A program made the translations under genes and the position numbers. From Clostridia bacterium (GTDB lineage: Bacteria > Bacillota > Clostridia > Lachnospirales > CAG-274), in NCBI GenBank assembly GCA_030524425.1, contig JAUNGN010000002.1, positions 62,001 to 126,000 on the forward strand: a stretch of 64,000 nt of DNA. Direction: 5' to 3'. The notes under the pieces were generated by a model. The model saw only the letters and a list, made by a program, of their open reading frames with translations, searched no databases and was not told the DNA's origin. Below, piece by piece: positions 9,295 through 17,625 of this stretch. Each line of letters begins with the position of its first letter. Within the stretch, counting starts at the first letter, position 1.

Positions 9295-9521
9295 TGGATA
9301 ATAAAAAAATTGATGATTTAGTTAATATGATTGACAGCTTTATGCAAAATGACGGAGGTCATATGAATGTAACTGTCAATGACAACGGCGAAATCAAAAC
9401 AGACGAAGAATATGTGGATAAAGACGTAGTTACATTAGGCTGTCTTGATTGTGCCGATAATATGGCCTGTTCCGTGCCGACTCTTTTTGACGGTATGGAC
9501 AGAGATGAAGATGATAAATAA
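9294..9521 (+). CDS. 75-residue paralogue of the glycyl-radical domain without the radical loop, Cys-rich
   Basis: The first 28 residues ([12 protein letters not shown]...GGHMNVTV) align with the start of the 79-residue glycyl-radical protein downstream and with the matching part of E. coli PflB (NLAGLMDGY...GGQHLNVNV). After this the sequence diverges: the RVSGY radical loop is absent. In its place is [11 protein letters not shown] (Cys50, Cys53, Cys59) and an acidic tail (DRDEDDK). It overlaps the pflB stop by one base and is 14 bp from the next gene, so it is made with the enzyme. It cannot carry the radical. It might cap the open site, protect or exchange with the radical subunit, or bind a metal; all three are inference. 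Confidence 0.8.
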   Translation: MDNKKIDDLVNMIDSFMQNDGGHMNVTVNDNGEIKTDEEYVDKDVVTLGCLDCADNMACSVPTLFDGMDRDEDDK

Positions 9522-9535
9522 GGAGGATTTATATT

Positions 9536-9775
9536 ATGGCTAATGAACAGCAGGTTGATAATTTGGTTAATATTCTTGATGGTTATGCTGAAAAGGGTGG
9601 TCATCACTTAAATGTAAATGTATTTACAAAGGAGACTTTACTTGATGCACAGGCTCATCCTGAAAAATATCCCCAGCTTACAGTAAGAGTTTCAGGCTAT
9701 GCCGTAAACTTTAATAAGCTTACCAAGGAACAGCAGGATGAGGTTATTTCAAGAACCTTCCATGACAATATCTGA
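9536..9775 (+). CDS. Stand-alone glycyl-radical subunit of pyruvate formate-lyase (GrcA/YfiD-like)
   Basis: 79 residues matching the C-terminal end of PflB almost completely: [19 protein letters not shown], then [19 protein letters not shown] and a final TFHDNI. Gly54 in RVSGY is the expected radical residue made by the activating enzyme. In E. coli the similar protein YfiD (GrcA) replaces the damaged domain of an oxygen-cleaved PflB; here it looks like the only copy, since the large subunit ends before this domain. An AGGAGG ribosome site precedes the ATG, and a strong terminator follows. It should assemble with the 683-residue subunit. Confidence 0.9.
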   Translation: MANEQQVDNLVNILDGYAEKGGHHLNVNVFTKETLLDAQAHPEKYPQLTVRVSGYAVNFNKLTKEQQDEVISRTFHDNI

Positions 9776-9798
9776 TTTAAATATTTAAAAAAGGCGGT

Positions 9799-9825
9799 AA
9801 AGGCGGTTTACTAACCGCCTTTTTT
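9799..9825 (+). terminator. Rho-independent terminator of the pfl operon
   Basis: Stem AAAGGCGGTT / AACCGCCTTT, loop TACT, then a T-run. An extra AAGGCGGT copy at 9791-9798 could pair alternatively with the same 3' arm. It separates the pfl subunits from pflA. Confidence 0.85.
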
Positions 9826-9914
9826 GGTTTATAATAAAAATCGGCAAGCCTTTGAATTTTCTTGAGGGTTTTTGTCTCAGGGGCAAAGCTTTCGGGATAT
9901 GTTTGCATAGCTAT

Positions 9915-9923
9915 TGATATAAT
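9915..9923 (+). promoter_or_regulatory. Extended -10 promoter element for pflA-rsmG
   Basis: TGATATAAT, an extended -10 (TGnTATAAT), lies 37 bp upstream of pflA. No clear -35 is visible at the right distance. AAAGGAG precedes the start codon. Confidence 0.45.
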
Positions 9924-9960
9924 AAACGTAAATTATACTCAATAAAGGAGATGGAGTATT

Positions 9961-10701
9961 ATGGTAGGACATATACATTCGGTTGAAAGCTTTGGCAGTG
10001 TAGACGGTCCGGGTATAAGATTCGTGGTATTTTTTAAGGGATGCCCCATGAGATGCAAATACTGTCACAATCCTGACACGTGGGAGCCCGGCGGCGGAAC
10101 TGAAATGACCGTTGATGAAATAATTGAGGATTTTAACAGAAACAAAACCTTTTACAAAAACGGAGGTATAACTGCAACAGGCGGTGAGCCTTTAATGCAG
10201 ATGGATTTTGTTATTGAACTGTTTAAAAGATGCAGAGAAGAAGATATACACACCTGTCTTGATACTTCGGGCATAACTTTTACCCCCGGAAATACTGCTA
10301 AATTTGATGAACTTATTAAATATACAAACCTTGTGATGCTTGATATTAAGCATATTGACTCCGGGGCCCATATTGAGCTTACACAGCAGAAAAATGACAA
10401 TATTCTGGAATTTGCAAAATATCTTGATGAAAACAATATACCTTTGTGGATAAGGCATGTGGCAGTGCCGGGTATAACCGACAATGAGGAATATCTTTTT
10501 AAGCTTGGAGAATTTATCGGTTCTCTTAAAAATGTTAAGGCTCTTGACGTACTTCCATATCACACAATGGGTGTTAAAAAATATGAAGCACTTGGCATGG
10601 AATATCCTCTTAAGGGTGTGGAGGCAATGGATAAGGGTAAGGCTATAGAATGTAAAAAGGTTATATTAAAAGGTGTAAGGAAGGTAAGGCATTTGGACTG
10701 A
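9961..10701 (+). CDS. pflA: Pyruvate formate-lyase activating enzyme (radical SAM)
   Basis: 246 residues, the normal PflA length. It uses S-adenosylmethionine and a 4Fe-4S cluster to place the glycyl radical on formate-lyase. The cluster motif CPMRCKYC gives Cys28, Cys32 and Cys35, and the SAM-binding GGEP motif is near residue 78. HNPDTW after the cluster is typical of PflA rather than of other activases. It has its own promoter after the pfl terminator. Its partner here must be the separate 79-residue subunit. Its TGA overlaps the rsmG ATG by one base. Confidence 0.95.
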   Translation: MVGHIHSVESFGSVDGPGIRFVVFFKGCPMRCKYCHNPDTWEPGGGTEMTVDEIIEDFNRNKTFYKNGGITATGGEPLMQMDFVIELFKRCREEDIHTCLDTSGITFTPGNTAKFDELIKYTNLVMLDIKHIDSGAHIELTQQKNDNILEFAKYLDENNIPLWIRHVAVPGITDNEEYLFKLGEFIGSLKNVKALDVLPYHTMGVKKYEALGMEYPLKGVEAMDKGKAIECKKVILKGVRKVRHLD

Positions 10702-11405
10702 TGGAAAATTGCATTATAAATTACTTTAAGAAACTTAATACAGAAATTGATAACAGACAGGCAAAGGCTTTTGTTACCTATAAAAACTTACTTGTGCAAT
10801 ATAATAAGGTAATGAATCTTACAGGTATTACCGGGGATAAAGAGGTAATGATAAAGCACTTTGCAGACAGTGTAACAGCTTTAAATATTGCGGATTTTAA
10901 AAATAAAAGTGTTATTGATGTAGGAACAGGGGCAGGTTTTCCGGGACTGCCTCTTAAAATTGCGGAGCCTTCCATTAAGCTTACTCTTTTGGATTCCCTT
11001 ACAAAAAGGCTTAACTTTCTTGAAGATGTCTGCCGAAGTATTGGCGTTGATGCTGAATTTGTACATGGCAGAGCAGAGGATTTGGGCAAGGATGAGTATT
11101 TCAGAGAGAAGTTTGATATTGCGGTTTCAAGAGCAGTTGCACCCCTTAATGTACTGGCTGAATTTGACCTTCCATATGTTAAGGCGGGAGGTTTAATGAT
11201 TGCACTTAAGGGCCCTGCCGCCTATGATGAAATTAAGGGTGCTGAAAATGCCGTAACAGAGCTTGGCGGTGAAATTATGAAGGTTGAAGAGGTTGCTTTG
11301 CCTGAAACGGATCTTAAGCATACTTTGGTTGTAATTAAAAAAATTAAAAATACTCCTGAAAAATATCCGAGAAGAGCTAAGAAAATTGAAAGAAATCCTC
11401 TGTAG
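10701..11405 (+). CDS. rsmG: 16S rRNA (guanine-N7)-methyltransferase RsmG
   Basis: 234 residues, typical length. It methylates G527 of 16S rRNA with S-adenosylmethionine, and its loss gives low-level streptomycin resistance in many bacteria. Motif I (VIDVGTGAGFPGLPL) and the downstream DSLTKRLNFLEDV are characteristic, and the end is basic (YPRRAKKIERNPL), as usual. In most Firmicutes rsmG is next to mnmG; here it is coupled to pflA through a TGATG overlap, an unusual partner. Confidence 0.93.
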   Translation: MENCIINYFKKLNTEIDNRQAKAFVTYKNLLVQYNKVMNLTGITGDKEVMIKHFADSVTALNIADFKNKSVIDVGTGAGFPGLPLKIAEPSIKLTLLDSLTKRLNFLEDVCRSIGVDAEFVHGRAEDLGKDEYFREKFDIAVSRAVAPLNVLAEFDLPYVKAGGLMIALKGPAAYDEIKGAENAVTELGGEIMKVEEVALPETDLKHTLVVIKKIKNTPEKYPRRAKKIERNPL

Positions 11406-11483
11406 CAATACTAAACTGAAGTTCTTTCTTCAATGAAAATCGTGTAAATACTTGTATTTACCCCCAAGACTGTGTATATTTAA

Positions 11484-11522
11484 GACAATAATAATGGTGT
11501 GCTGAATTTTCAGCACACCATT
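11484..11522. repeat. 39-bp direct repeat, copy 1 (contains a hairpin)
   Basis: A perfect 39-bp match to 11,761-11,799. It contains the palindrome GGTGTGCTGAA/TTCAGCACACC. Copy 1 lies about 80 bp after rsmG and could terminate it. No transposase is present nearby. Confidence 0.85.
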
Positions 11523-11760
11523 CAGGCTGTCGAAAAAGTCGACAGCCTTGCAAGAAATGCCTGCATTTCTTGCAGAAAGGGTACTACGTACCCGCCAATG
11601 AAGCGACCGGCCGTGTTAATTTTACAGCAATTTTTGCTGTAAAATTAAGTCGCTGTCCTCGGTGGAAGTGAATTCCGCCTGCGGATTAAAGTCTGCGACG
11701 CTTTTTTTGAATTTACAGTATCATAAAAAATTCGTATTTTGGGTAAAAAATTAGTTTTTT
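11523..11760. other. Non-coding region of successive strong hairpins
   Basis: This 238-bp stretch has no convincing reading frame but a row of near-perfect inverted repeats. AGGCTGTCGA/TCGACAGCCT is at 11,524-11,548. GCAAGAAATGC/GCATTTCTTGC is at 11,550-11,573. GGGTAC/GTACCC is at 11,579-11,593. A 13-bp stem AATTTTACAGCAA/TTGCTGTAAAATT is at 11,618-11,646, enclosed by GCGAC/GTCGC at 11,603-11,653. TCCGC/GCGGA is at 11,674-11,685. It is richer in G+C than its surroundings and flanked by the 39-bp direct repeats. It may be a structured RNA or a non-autonomous mobile repeat; neither is proven. Confidence 0.6.
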
Positions 11761-11799
11761 GACAATAATAATGGTGTGCTGAATTTTCAGCACACCATT
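11761..11799. repeat. 39-bp direct repeat, copy 2 (glgA-side hairpin)
   Basis: Identical to 11,484-11,522, 277 bp further on. The hairpin lies 10 bp after the glgA stop and probably terminates glgA on the minus strand. It is preceded by the AAAAATTAGTTTTTTGAC segment also found before the hairpin at 311. Confidence 0.85.
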
Positions 11800-11808
11800 T
11801 ATTATTTA

Positions 11809-13248
11809 TTACTGCTTATTTGAAATTTTTTCATAAACCTTAATATATTCCTCGGCACTGTCTTCCCATGAGAAGCGTGTGTTAATTGCGTTATTAACAA
11901 CCTTTTTCCAAAGCTCCTTATCCTCATAAACCAAAAGAGCCTGATTAACTGCCCACATAAGTCCGCCTGCATCGTAATCCTGGAACTGGAATCCGTTGCC
12001 TTCACCTGTTTCGGCATCAAAGTGCTGAACAGTATCCACAAGTCCGCCTGTAGTTCTTGTAATAGGAACCGTACCATAGCTCATACTAAACAGCTGACCC
12101 AAACCGCATGGTTCAAAAAGACTTGGCATAAGGAACATATCACAGCCTGCATAAATCTTTTGTGCAAGAGTATCATCAAATAATATGTTGGCACTGACCT
12201 TATCAGGATAACGATAAGCTAAGTCCTTAAACATATTTTCATAGTGGTAGTCACCTGTACCTAAAACAACAAGCTGTATGTCCTTGTTAAGAAGGTCATA
12301 GGCTGCCTGAAGCACAAGATTAATGCCCTTCTGGTCAACAAGTCTTGAAATAAGACCTATAACCGGAGTATTTTCTTTTTCGGGAAGTCCAAGTTCCTTT
12401 TGGAGCTTCTGCTTGTTTACATACTTGCCTGTCATATTATCAGGTGAAAAGTTTGCATATATTTTAGTGCTTGTAGCAGGATTATTTACATCATAGTCAA
12501 TACCGTTTACAATACCAAAGAGCTTATTGTTTCTGCACCTTAAGCATCCGTCAAGACCGTATCCGTACTGAGGCGTCTGTATTTCGTCCGCATAGGTTTT
12601 ACTCACTGTTGAAATTGCGTCTGAATACAAAAGACCTGCCTTCATAAAGTTAGCTGCATTGTAATATTCAAGCTTGTCATTGGTAAAGTAGTAGTTTTCA
12701 TCAAGCTCCATCATTGAAAGGGTTTCCTTTGGAAACATTCCCTGATATTGTAAGTTGTGTATTGTAAATAAAGTCTTTATGTTTGAGAAATACTTTATTT
12801 TTGAATATCTGTCTTTAATGTAAAGACAGATTGGAGCAGTCTGCCAGTCGTTACAGTGGATAACATCGGGAATAAAGTCAATGTAGTCCAAAAACTCAAT
12901 AGCTGCCTTACAGAAGAAAGCAAATCTTTCGTTATCATCACCATATCCGTAGTAGCCGGCTCTGCCGAAATAGTAATCATTGCCTATCATATATGTAGGC
13001 ACGTCATTATTGAGCGTAAAAATATCAGCCTTCTGCTTACGCCAGTCAAGTGTTATATCAAAGGAGCTCACATACTGACAGCCTGTAAGATACTGTTCCT
13101 TAATAGTTCTGTACTTAGGAAATACAACTCTTACATCAACCCCCTTTGATTTAAGAGCCTTTGGCAGCGATCCTATAACATCTCCTAAACCGCCGCTTTT
13201 GGCATAAGGTGCAACCTCTGATGATACAATTAATACTTTTAATGCCAT
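11809..13248 (-). CDS. glgA: Glycogen synthase (ADP-glucose type), GT5 family
   Basis: About 479 residues from the ATG at 13,248, chosen for the AAGGAGGG site just upstream; the frame extends further back without support. It transfers glucose from ADP-glucose to glycogen. The N-terminal KSGGLGDVIGSLP motif binds ADP-glucose, and the C-terminal FEPCGLGQL plus TRTTGGLVDTV segment is the GT-B catalytic motif. The length is normal. No other glg gene is beside it, so the glycogen pathway must be encoded elsewhere. It is divergent from pepF. Confidence 0.95.
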   Translation of the reverse strand: MALKVLIVSSEVAPYAKSGGLGDVIGSLPKALKSKGVDVRVVFPKYRTIKEQYLTGCQYVSSFDITLDWRKQKADIFTLNNDVPTYMIGNDYYFGRAGYYGYGDDNERFAFFCKAAIEFLDYIDFIPDVIHCNDWQTAPICLYIKDRYSKIKYFSNIKTLFTIHNLQYQGMFPKETLSMMELDENYYFTNDKLEYYNAANFMKAGLLYSDAISTVSKTYADEIQTPQYGYGLDGCLRCRNNKLFGIVNGIDYDVNNPATSTKIYANFSPDNMTGKYVNKQKLQKELGLPEKENTPVIGLISRLVDQKGINLVLQAAYDLLNKDIQLVVLGTGDYHYENMFKDLAYRYPDKVSANILFDDTLAQKIYAGCDMFLMPSLFEPCGLGQLFSMSYGTVPITRTTGGLVDTVQHFDAETGEGNGFQFQDYDAGGLMWAVNQALLVYEDKELWKKVVNNAINTRFSWEDSAEEYIKVYEKISNKQ

Positions 13249-13418
13249 AAAAATACCCTCCTTTTTAATCCCGATGTGCTGCAGTCCGAAAAACTCTCTT
13301 TGGTTTGTCAAATTTTTGAAAAAAAGCACTGTATATTTTCGGTTTTTTATATTATAATTATACTATGTAAATAAAGATTAATCAATAATAAAATTTATAT
13401 AAAAGGAGATTTTTTGTT

Positions 13419-15200
13419 ATGAATAAGGTTTTAGAGCGCAGTCAGGTTGATGAAAAATATAAGTGGAGTATAACTGACCTGTTTGAAAATGATGATGTAT
13501 GGCAGCAGGCTTACGATAAAGCAGAGAAGGATATTATGAAATTTGATGAATACAGGGACAATTTGACTGTTGATAATCTTTTAAGCTGTCTTAAGCTCAG
13601 GGATGAAATTATGCTTTTAAGCGGAAAGGTTTGTGTTTATGCGGGATTAAGAGCTAATGAGGACAGTACTGATAATTTTTATCAGGGACTTGATTCAAAA
13701 AGTGACAGACTTATTACTCTTTTAGGTGCGGCTGCCGCTTTTATTGAGCCTGCAATTCTTGCTTTGCCTGAGGACAGGCTGAGAGCCGGGCTTGACGGAG
13801 AGCTTAAGGAATATAAGCACTATATTGAGGATATTTTAAGAAGCAGAGAACATATTTTATCTGCTGATAAGGAAGAGCTTTTGGCTCAGGTTTATGAAAT
13901 AGGCGCTGCTCCTTCAAATATTTTTTATATGCTGAATAATGCTGATATAGAGTTTGAAAATGCCGTAAATTCAAAGGGAGAAAAACTGCCTCTGACTCAC
14001 GGCACCTTTGTATCATATCTTGAAAGTGCCGACAGAGAGCTGAGAAAGTCTGCCTTTGACAGTCTTTACAATGCTTATTTTAAGCAGAAAAATACTCTTG
14101 CGGCAATTTATACTGCTTCTGTAAAAAAGGATGTATTTAATGCTAAGGCAAGAAATTACTCTTCATCCCTTGAAGGGGCTCTTTCTGCAAACAATATTCC
14201 CGTTGAGGTATATACCCGCCTTGTGGAAACCGTAAATAAGCATCTGCCTCTTATGCACAGGTATATTAAGCTTAGAAAGAGAATTTTAGGTCTTGATGAC
14301 CTTGATATGTATGATATTTACACTCCTGTTGTTGAGGATATTGATACTCACAAAAGCTATGATGAGGCAGTCAAAACCGTTCTTGAAGCTCTGAAGCCTA
14401 TGGGTAAGGAGTACTGTGATAAGCTTAAGTCTGCTCTTTATGATGAAAAGTGGGTTGACATATACGAAAATAAGGGTAAAAGAAGCGGTGCGTACAGCTG
14501 GGGTGCTTACGGCTGTCATCCTTTTGTTTCACTTAATTATAATGATACTGTAGATTCAATGTTTACTCTTGCTCATGAAATGGGTCATGCCATGCATTCT
14601 CATTATACATGGAGCAATCAGCCCTTTGTTTACGGAGATTACACTATTTTTGTGGCTGAGGTGGCTTCTACCGTTAATGAAGCACTTCTTATGGAGCATC
14701 TTTTAAAGACTACCGATGACGTTAAGGAAAGAAAATATTTATTAAATTATTTTATGGAGCAGTTCAGAGGCACACTTTTCAGACAGACCATGTTTGCTGA
14801 ATTTGAGCTTATAACTCACAGCAAGGCAGAAAAGGGTGAGCCTTTGACTTTTGAAAGCCTGTGTGAAATATACGGCGGACTTAATAAAAAATACTATGGT
14901 GATGAAATTAACAGTTCCAATGAAAAAATAAGCTGGGAATGGTCAAGAATTCCTCATTTTTATACTGCTTTTTATGTGTATCAGTATGCTACAGGCTATA
15001 GTGCCGCCATAACTCTTTCTCAGAAAATACTGAATGAAAACGGTGCTGAAAATTATATTAATTTTTTAAAGGGCGGTTCTTCCGGGTACTCCATTGACCT
15101 GCTTAAGGGTGCAGGTGTGGATATGACGGGAAGTGAAGCTGTTGAAAATGCAATGAAGGTTTTTGAAGGATTGCTTGATGAGTTTGAAAAGCTGGTGTAA
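13419..15200 (+). CDS. pepF: Oligoendopeptidase F (M3 family zinc metallopeptidase)
   Basis: 593 residues, the usual length for PepF. The zinc site AHEMGHAMHSH gives His386, Glu387 and His390, and a downstream glutamate in EVASTVNEALL supplies the third ligand. There is no signal peptide, so it should act in the cytoplasm on short peptides. The C-terminal GGSSGYSIDLLKGAGVDM is a typical PepF ending. AAAGGAG precedes the ATG. It is followed by a hairpin and probably forms a single-gene unit. Confidence 0.95.
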   Translation: MNKVLERSQVDEKYKWSITDLFENDDVWQQAYDKAEKDIMKFDEYRDNLTVDNLLSCLKLRDEIMLLSGKVCVYAGLRANEDSTDNFYQGLDSKSDRLITLLGAAAAFIEPAILALPEDRLRAGLDGELKEYKHYIEDILRSREHILSADKEELLAQVYEIGAAPSNIFYMLNNADIEFENAVNSKGEKLPLTHGTFVSYLESADRELRKSAFDSLYNAYFKQKNTLAAIYTASVKKDVFNAKARNYSSSLEGALSANNIPVEVYTRLVETVNKHLPLMHRYIKLRKRILGLDDLDMYDIYTPVVEDIDTHKSYDEAVKTVLEALKPMGKEYCDKLKSALYDEKWVDIYENKGKRSGAYSWGAYGCHPFVSLNYNDTVDSMFTLAHEMGHAMHSHYTWSNQPFVYGDYTIFVAEVASTVNEALLMEHLLKTTDDVKERKYLLNYFMEQFRGTLFRQTMFAEFELITHSKAEKGEPLTFESLCEIYGGLNKKYYGDEINSSNEKISWEWSRIPHFYTAFYVYQYATGYSAAITLSQKILNENGAENYINFLKGGSSGYSIDLLKGAGVDMTGSEAVENAMKVFEGLLDEFEKLV

Positions 15201-15210
15201 ATTAATTTTT

Positions 15211-15242
15211 TATCCTGCCGCCAATCTGCAGGCTGCAGGATA
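15211..15242 (+). terminator. Hairpin after pepF
   Basis: TATCCTGC pairs with GCAGGATA, with a 16-nt interior that can also fold (CTGCAG). The T-tract on the plus strand is poor, so this is a modest terminator. Confidence 0.45.
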
Positions 15243-15281
15243 AATATTATTATATTTACTCCGTCTGAAAGGAAAATACAT

Positions 15282-16499
15282 ATGAAAACAAAACACATAC
15301 TTTACTTATATCTGAGTCTGCTTTTAGGCTATTGTACAACGGAATTTATAAGCTGTAGTTTCATGCTTGTTTATATTTCGTCTGCTCTGATTTACTGGGG
15401 CATTATATGTGGCATTGATTATATATCGGTAAAGAAGGGACATCCTGTTTTATCTGCGGAAAAAAGAATTCACAGCGGAAAAAGAGAGGCAGGCGGTGAC
15501 ATAGCAAGGACAATTGCCGTTCTTCTTGTTCCTTTTGTGCATTTTTTCGGGCTGACAGGCTATTACAATACGGAATTTACACCCGAAATGATATTTCCTT
15601 CCGCTTTGAGATGGCTGGGTGTGTGTGCAGTACCTATTTTTATGATTATTTCAGGCTGCTTTAAAGTAAATGCCAAAATATGCAAAAAGCATTACTTTGC
15701 AATTATTCCCCTGCTTTTTACTCATATTTTTATTTCACTTATAAGAATATGGGTGGACCGTTATTTTCATGGTGAGAATGTGGACATTACATACATTGCA
15801 GACAGGCTTGTTTATTTTAAATATGGCTGGTACATCAGGCTTTATATTGGCATGCTCCTTTTAATGCCCTTTTTCAACATTGCCTACAAAAATATTGGCG
15901 ATAAATGGAAGAAGGAAGTTTTTATACTTACTCTTGTGGGATTAAACGCTCTTGGCCCTCTTACCTTTGATATAATACCGTCAAGCTGGCTTATATTGTA
16001 TGTATTCGGATATTATATCATTGGATGCTATTTATCCGAATACAGGGTTAAGATTAATGCTTTTATGGGAATTCTGGGAATTTGCGGACTTTTGGCTGTT
16101 GTAAGCACGGCTTCATATTTTCATTGCAAGGGCGGTGTTTTTGACTGGAGTTATATGGGATATCAGGCAAATTCGGGATATTCGTCTATGGTTACGGTAT
16201 TTGTGTCTGTGCTCATTATGGTGTTATGTTTAAATATTGATTTTGATTTAAAGCCGTTAAATTTTATGTTCAAGGCTGTAAGCCTTGTATCTCTTGAAAT
16301 GTACCTTTTCAGTCAGATGTTTGACGGATTTATTTATAAGGATATTATTGAGAATAATGTGCCCTTTAGGGATAGTTTTGGCAGAATTTTTATTCTTGCG
16401 GGGAGCTCTGCTTTGCTGTCTTTTGGGGCAAGCTGGCTTAAGAAGGGAATTTTTATGGCAGGATATTTGTTTAAGAGAGGAACAGGAAATGAACAATGA
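15282..16499 (+). CDS. Acyltransferase-3 family integral membrane protein
   Basis: 405 residues with about ten hydrophobic segments. The core GGDIARTIAVLLVPFVHFF (about residues 70-88) carries the conserved His of the acyltransferase-3 (OafA-like) family, which O-acylates extracellular polysaccharides or other envelope acceptors. An extra N-terminal hydrophobic hairpin (residues 5-50) precedes it. The EamA gene starts inside its last codons (11-bp overlap), so the pair is cotranscribed. The substrate cannot be told from sequence. Confidence 0.8.
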   Translation: MKTKHILYLYLSLLLGYCTTEFISCSFMLVYISSALIYWGIICGIDYISVKKGHPVLSAEKRIHSGKREAGGDIARTIAVLLVPFVHFFGLTGYYNTEFTPEMIFPSALRWLGVCAVPIFMIISGCFKVNAKICKKHYFAIIPLLFTHIFISLIRIWVDRYFHGENVDITYIADRLVYFKYGWYIRLYIGMLLLMPFFNIAYKNIGDKWKKEVFILTLVGLNALGPLTFDIIPSSWLILYVFGYYIIGCYLSEYRVKINAFMGILGICGLLAVVSTASYFHCKGGVFDWSYMGYQANSGYSSMVTVFVSVLIMVLCLNIDFDLKPLNFMFKAVSLVSLEMYLFSQMFDGFIYKDIIENNVPFRDSFGRIFILAGSSALLSFGASWLKKGIFMAGYLFKRGTGNEQ

Positions 16500-17382
16500 T
16501 AAAAAAGGAATAATACTTACAATATCGGGAGGAGTAGCCTGGGGATTATCGGGCGTAAGCGCTCAGTATCTATTTGCCGTAAAGGAATTAAATGCGCAGT
16601 GGCTTGTAACAATGAGACTTATTATGGCAGGTATCATTATGCTTATTGTTTTTTTTAGCGATACAAAAAGCATAAAATCTGTTTTTGGGGTGTTTGGGGA
16701 TAAAAAGGATATTATTCGGATTATAATATTCGGCATTATAGGCATGGCTGTTTGCCAGCTTTCATATTTTGTGACTATTGAAAAATCAAATGCCGGTACT
16801 GCTACGGTTTTGCAGTATACGGCTCCTGTAATTATTATGCTTTATTTGTCCGTTAAAAACAAAACTGTGCCAAGTCCAAGGGAAATTGCGGCTTTGTTTT
16901 TTGTTGTTTTGGGCACCTTTTTTCTTGCTTCCCATGGCAATGTACATAGCCTTGCCATATCAAAGGAAGCTTTGATGTGGGGTCTTTTTTCTGCCGTAAC
17001 CGTTGTATTTTATAATCTTCTTCCTGTTAAATTAATGAATAAGTTCGGAACACTGCCTGTTTTGGGCTGGGGTATGATTACCGGCGGTATATTTATGACA
17101 ATTATGGTGAAGCCCTGGATTGTTCCGGGAATATGGGATATTAAAACCCTGATTGGTTTTGGGGCGGTAATTATTGTGGGTACAGCTATGGCATTTGGCA
17201 TGTATCTTGAAGGAGTAAGGCTTATCGGTGCAAAAAAAGCAAGTATGTTTGCTTCATCGGAGCCTTTGACATCAACTGCAGCTTCGGCTGTTTTTATGAA
17301 TGTTGCTTTTCAGGGAATGGATATTGCCGGACTTATATGTATATTGTTTGGTGTTTCATTACTGACATTTAATAAAAAGTAA
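16489..17382 (+). CDS. EamA/DMT family transporter
   Basis: About 297 residues from the ATG at 16,489, which overlaps the acyltransferase stop; GAGAGG lies about 10 bp upstream. Two EamA repeats give ten transmembrane segments. The N-terminal ISGGVAWGLSGVSAQYL and the repeat-two GTAMAFGMYLEGVRLIGAKKASMFASSEP are typical of drug/metabolite transporters. These carry amino acids, metabolites or drugs out of or into the cell; the substrate here is unknown. Confidence 0.88.
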   Translation: MNNDKKGIILTISGGVAWGLSGVSAQYLFAVKELNAQWLVTMRLIMAGIIMLIVFFSDTKSIKSVFGVFGDKKDIIRIIIFGIIGMAVCQLSYFVTIEKSNAGTATVLQYTAPVIIMLYLSVKNKTVPSPREIAALFFVVLGTFFLASHGNVHSLAISKEALMWGLFSAVTVVFYNLLPVKLMNKFGTLPVLGWGMITGGIFMTIMVKPWIVPGIWDIKTLIGFGAVIIVGTAMAFGMYLEGVRLIGAKKASMFASSEPLTSTAASAVFMNVAFQGMDIAGLICILFGVSLLTFNKK

Positions 17383-17413
17383 ATAAAAATAAAAAAAAAC
17401 CGCTTAAAGTCTA

Positions 17414-17442
17414 TTGACAAAGCAGGTAAATAATGTTACAAT
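17414..17442 (+). promoter_or_regulatory. Sigma-A promoter for rpoBC
   Basis: TTGACA, a 17-bp spacer, TACAAT. A leader of about 175 nt follows before rpoB. It is AT-rich and I see no ribosomal protein L10-binding structure or upstream rplJL genes. Confidence 0.8.
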
Positions 17443-17625
17443 AATATACTGTATCTTTAGATAAAACACACCTTTTAATATATAAGAATTATAGCACGAA
17501 TGAGCATTATCTGTCAAGGGTATAATGTAAATTAATTGTGAATAATTTGAGTAAATGTTAAAAAGATGTGAACAAAAGAATTAATAAATTTAACTTTAAA
17601 ATATAAAGAAGGAGTGAAAGTGCCA

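Noticed and set aside
7243-9775. Frameshifted or mis-sequenced pflB
   Set aside because: The two halves are separated by an extra coupled gene, and the radical part has its own ribosome site, so a single-base error cannot explain the arrangement.
11484-11799. Insertion sequence
   Set aside because: Direct repeats are present but there is no transposase, and 39 bp is too long for a normal target duplication.
17443-17613. Ribosomal-protein leader or riboswitch before rpoB
   Set aside because: The stretch is AT-rich with no stable stem, and no rplJL genes precede it.
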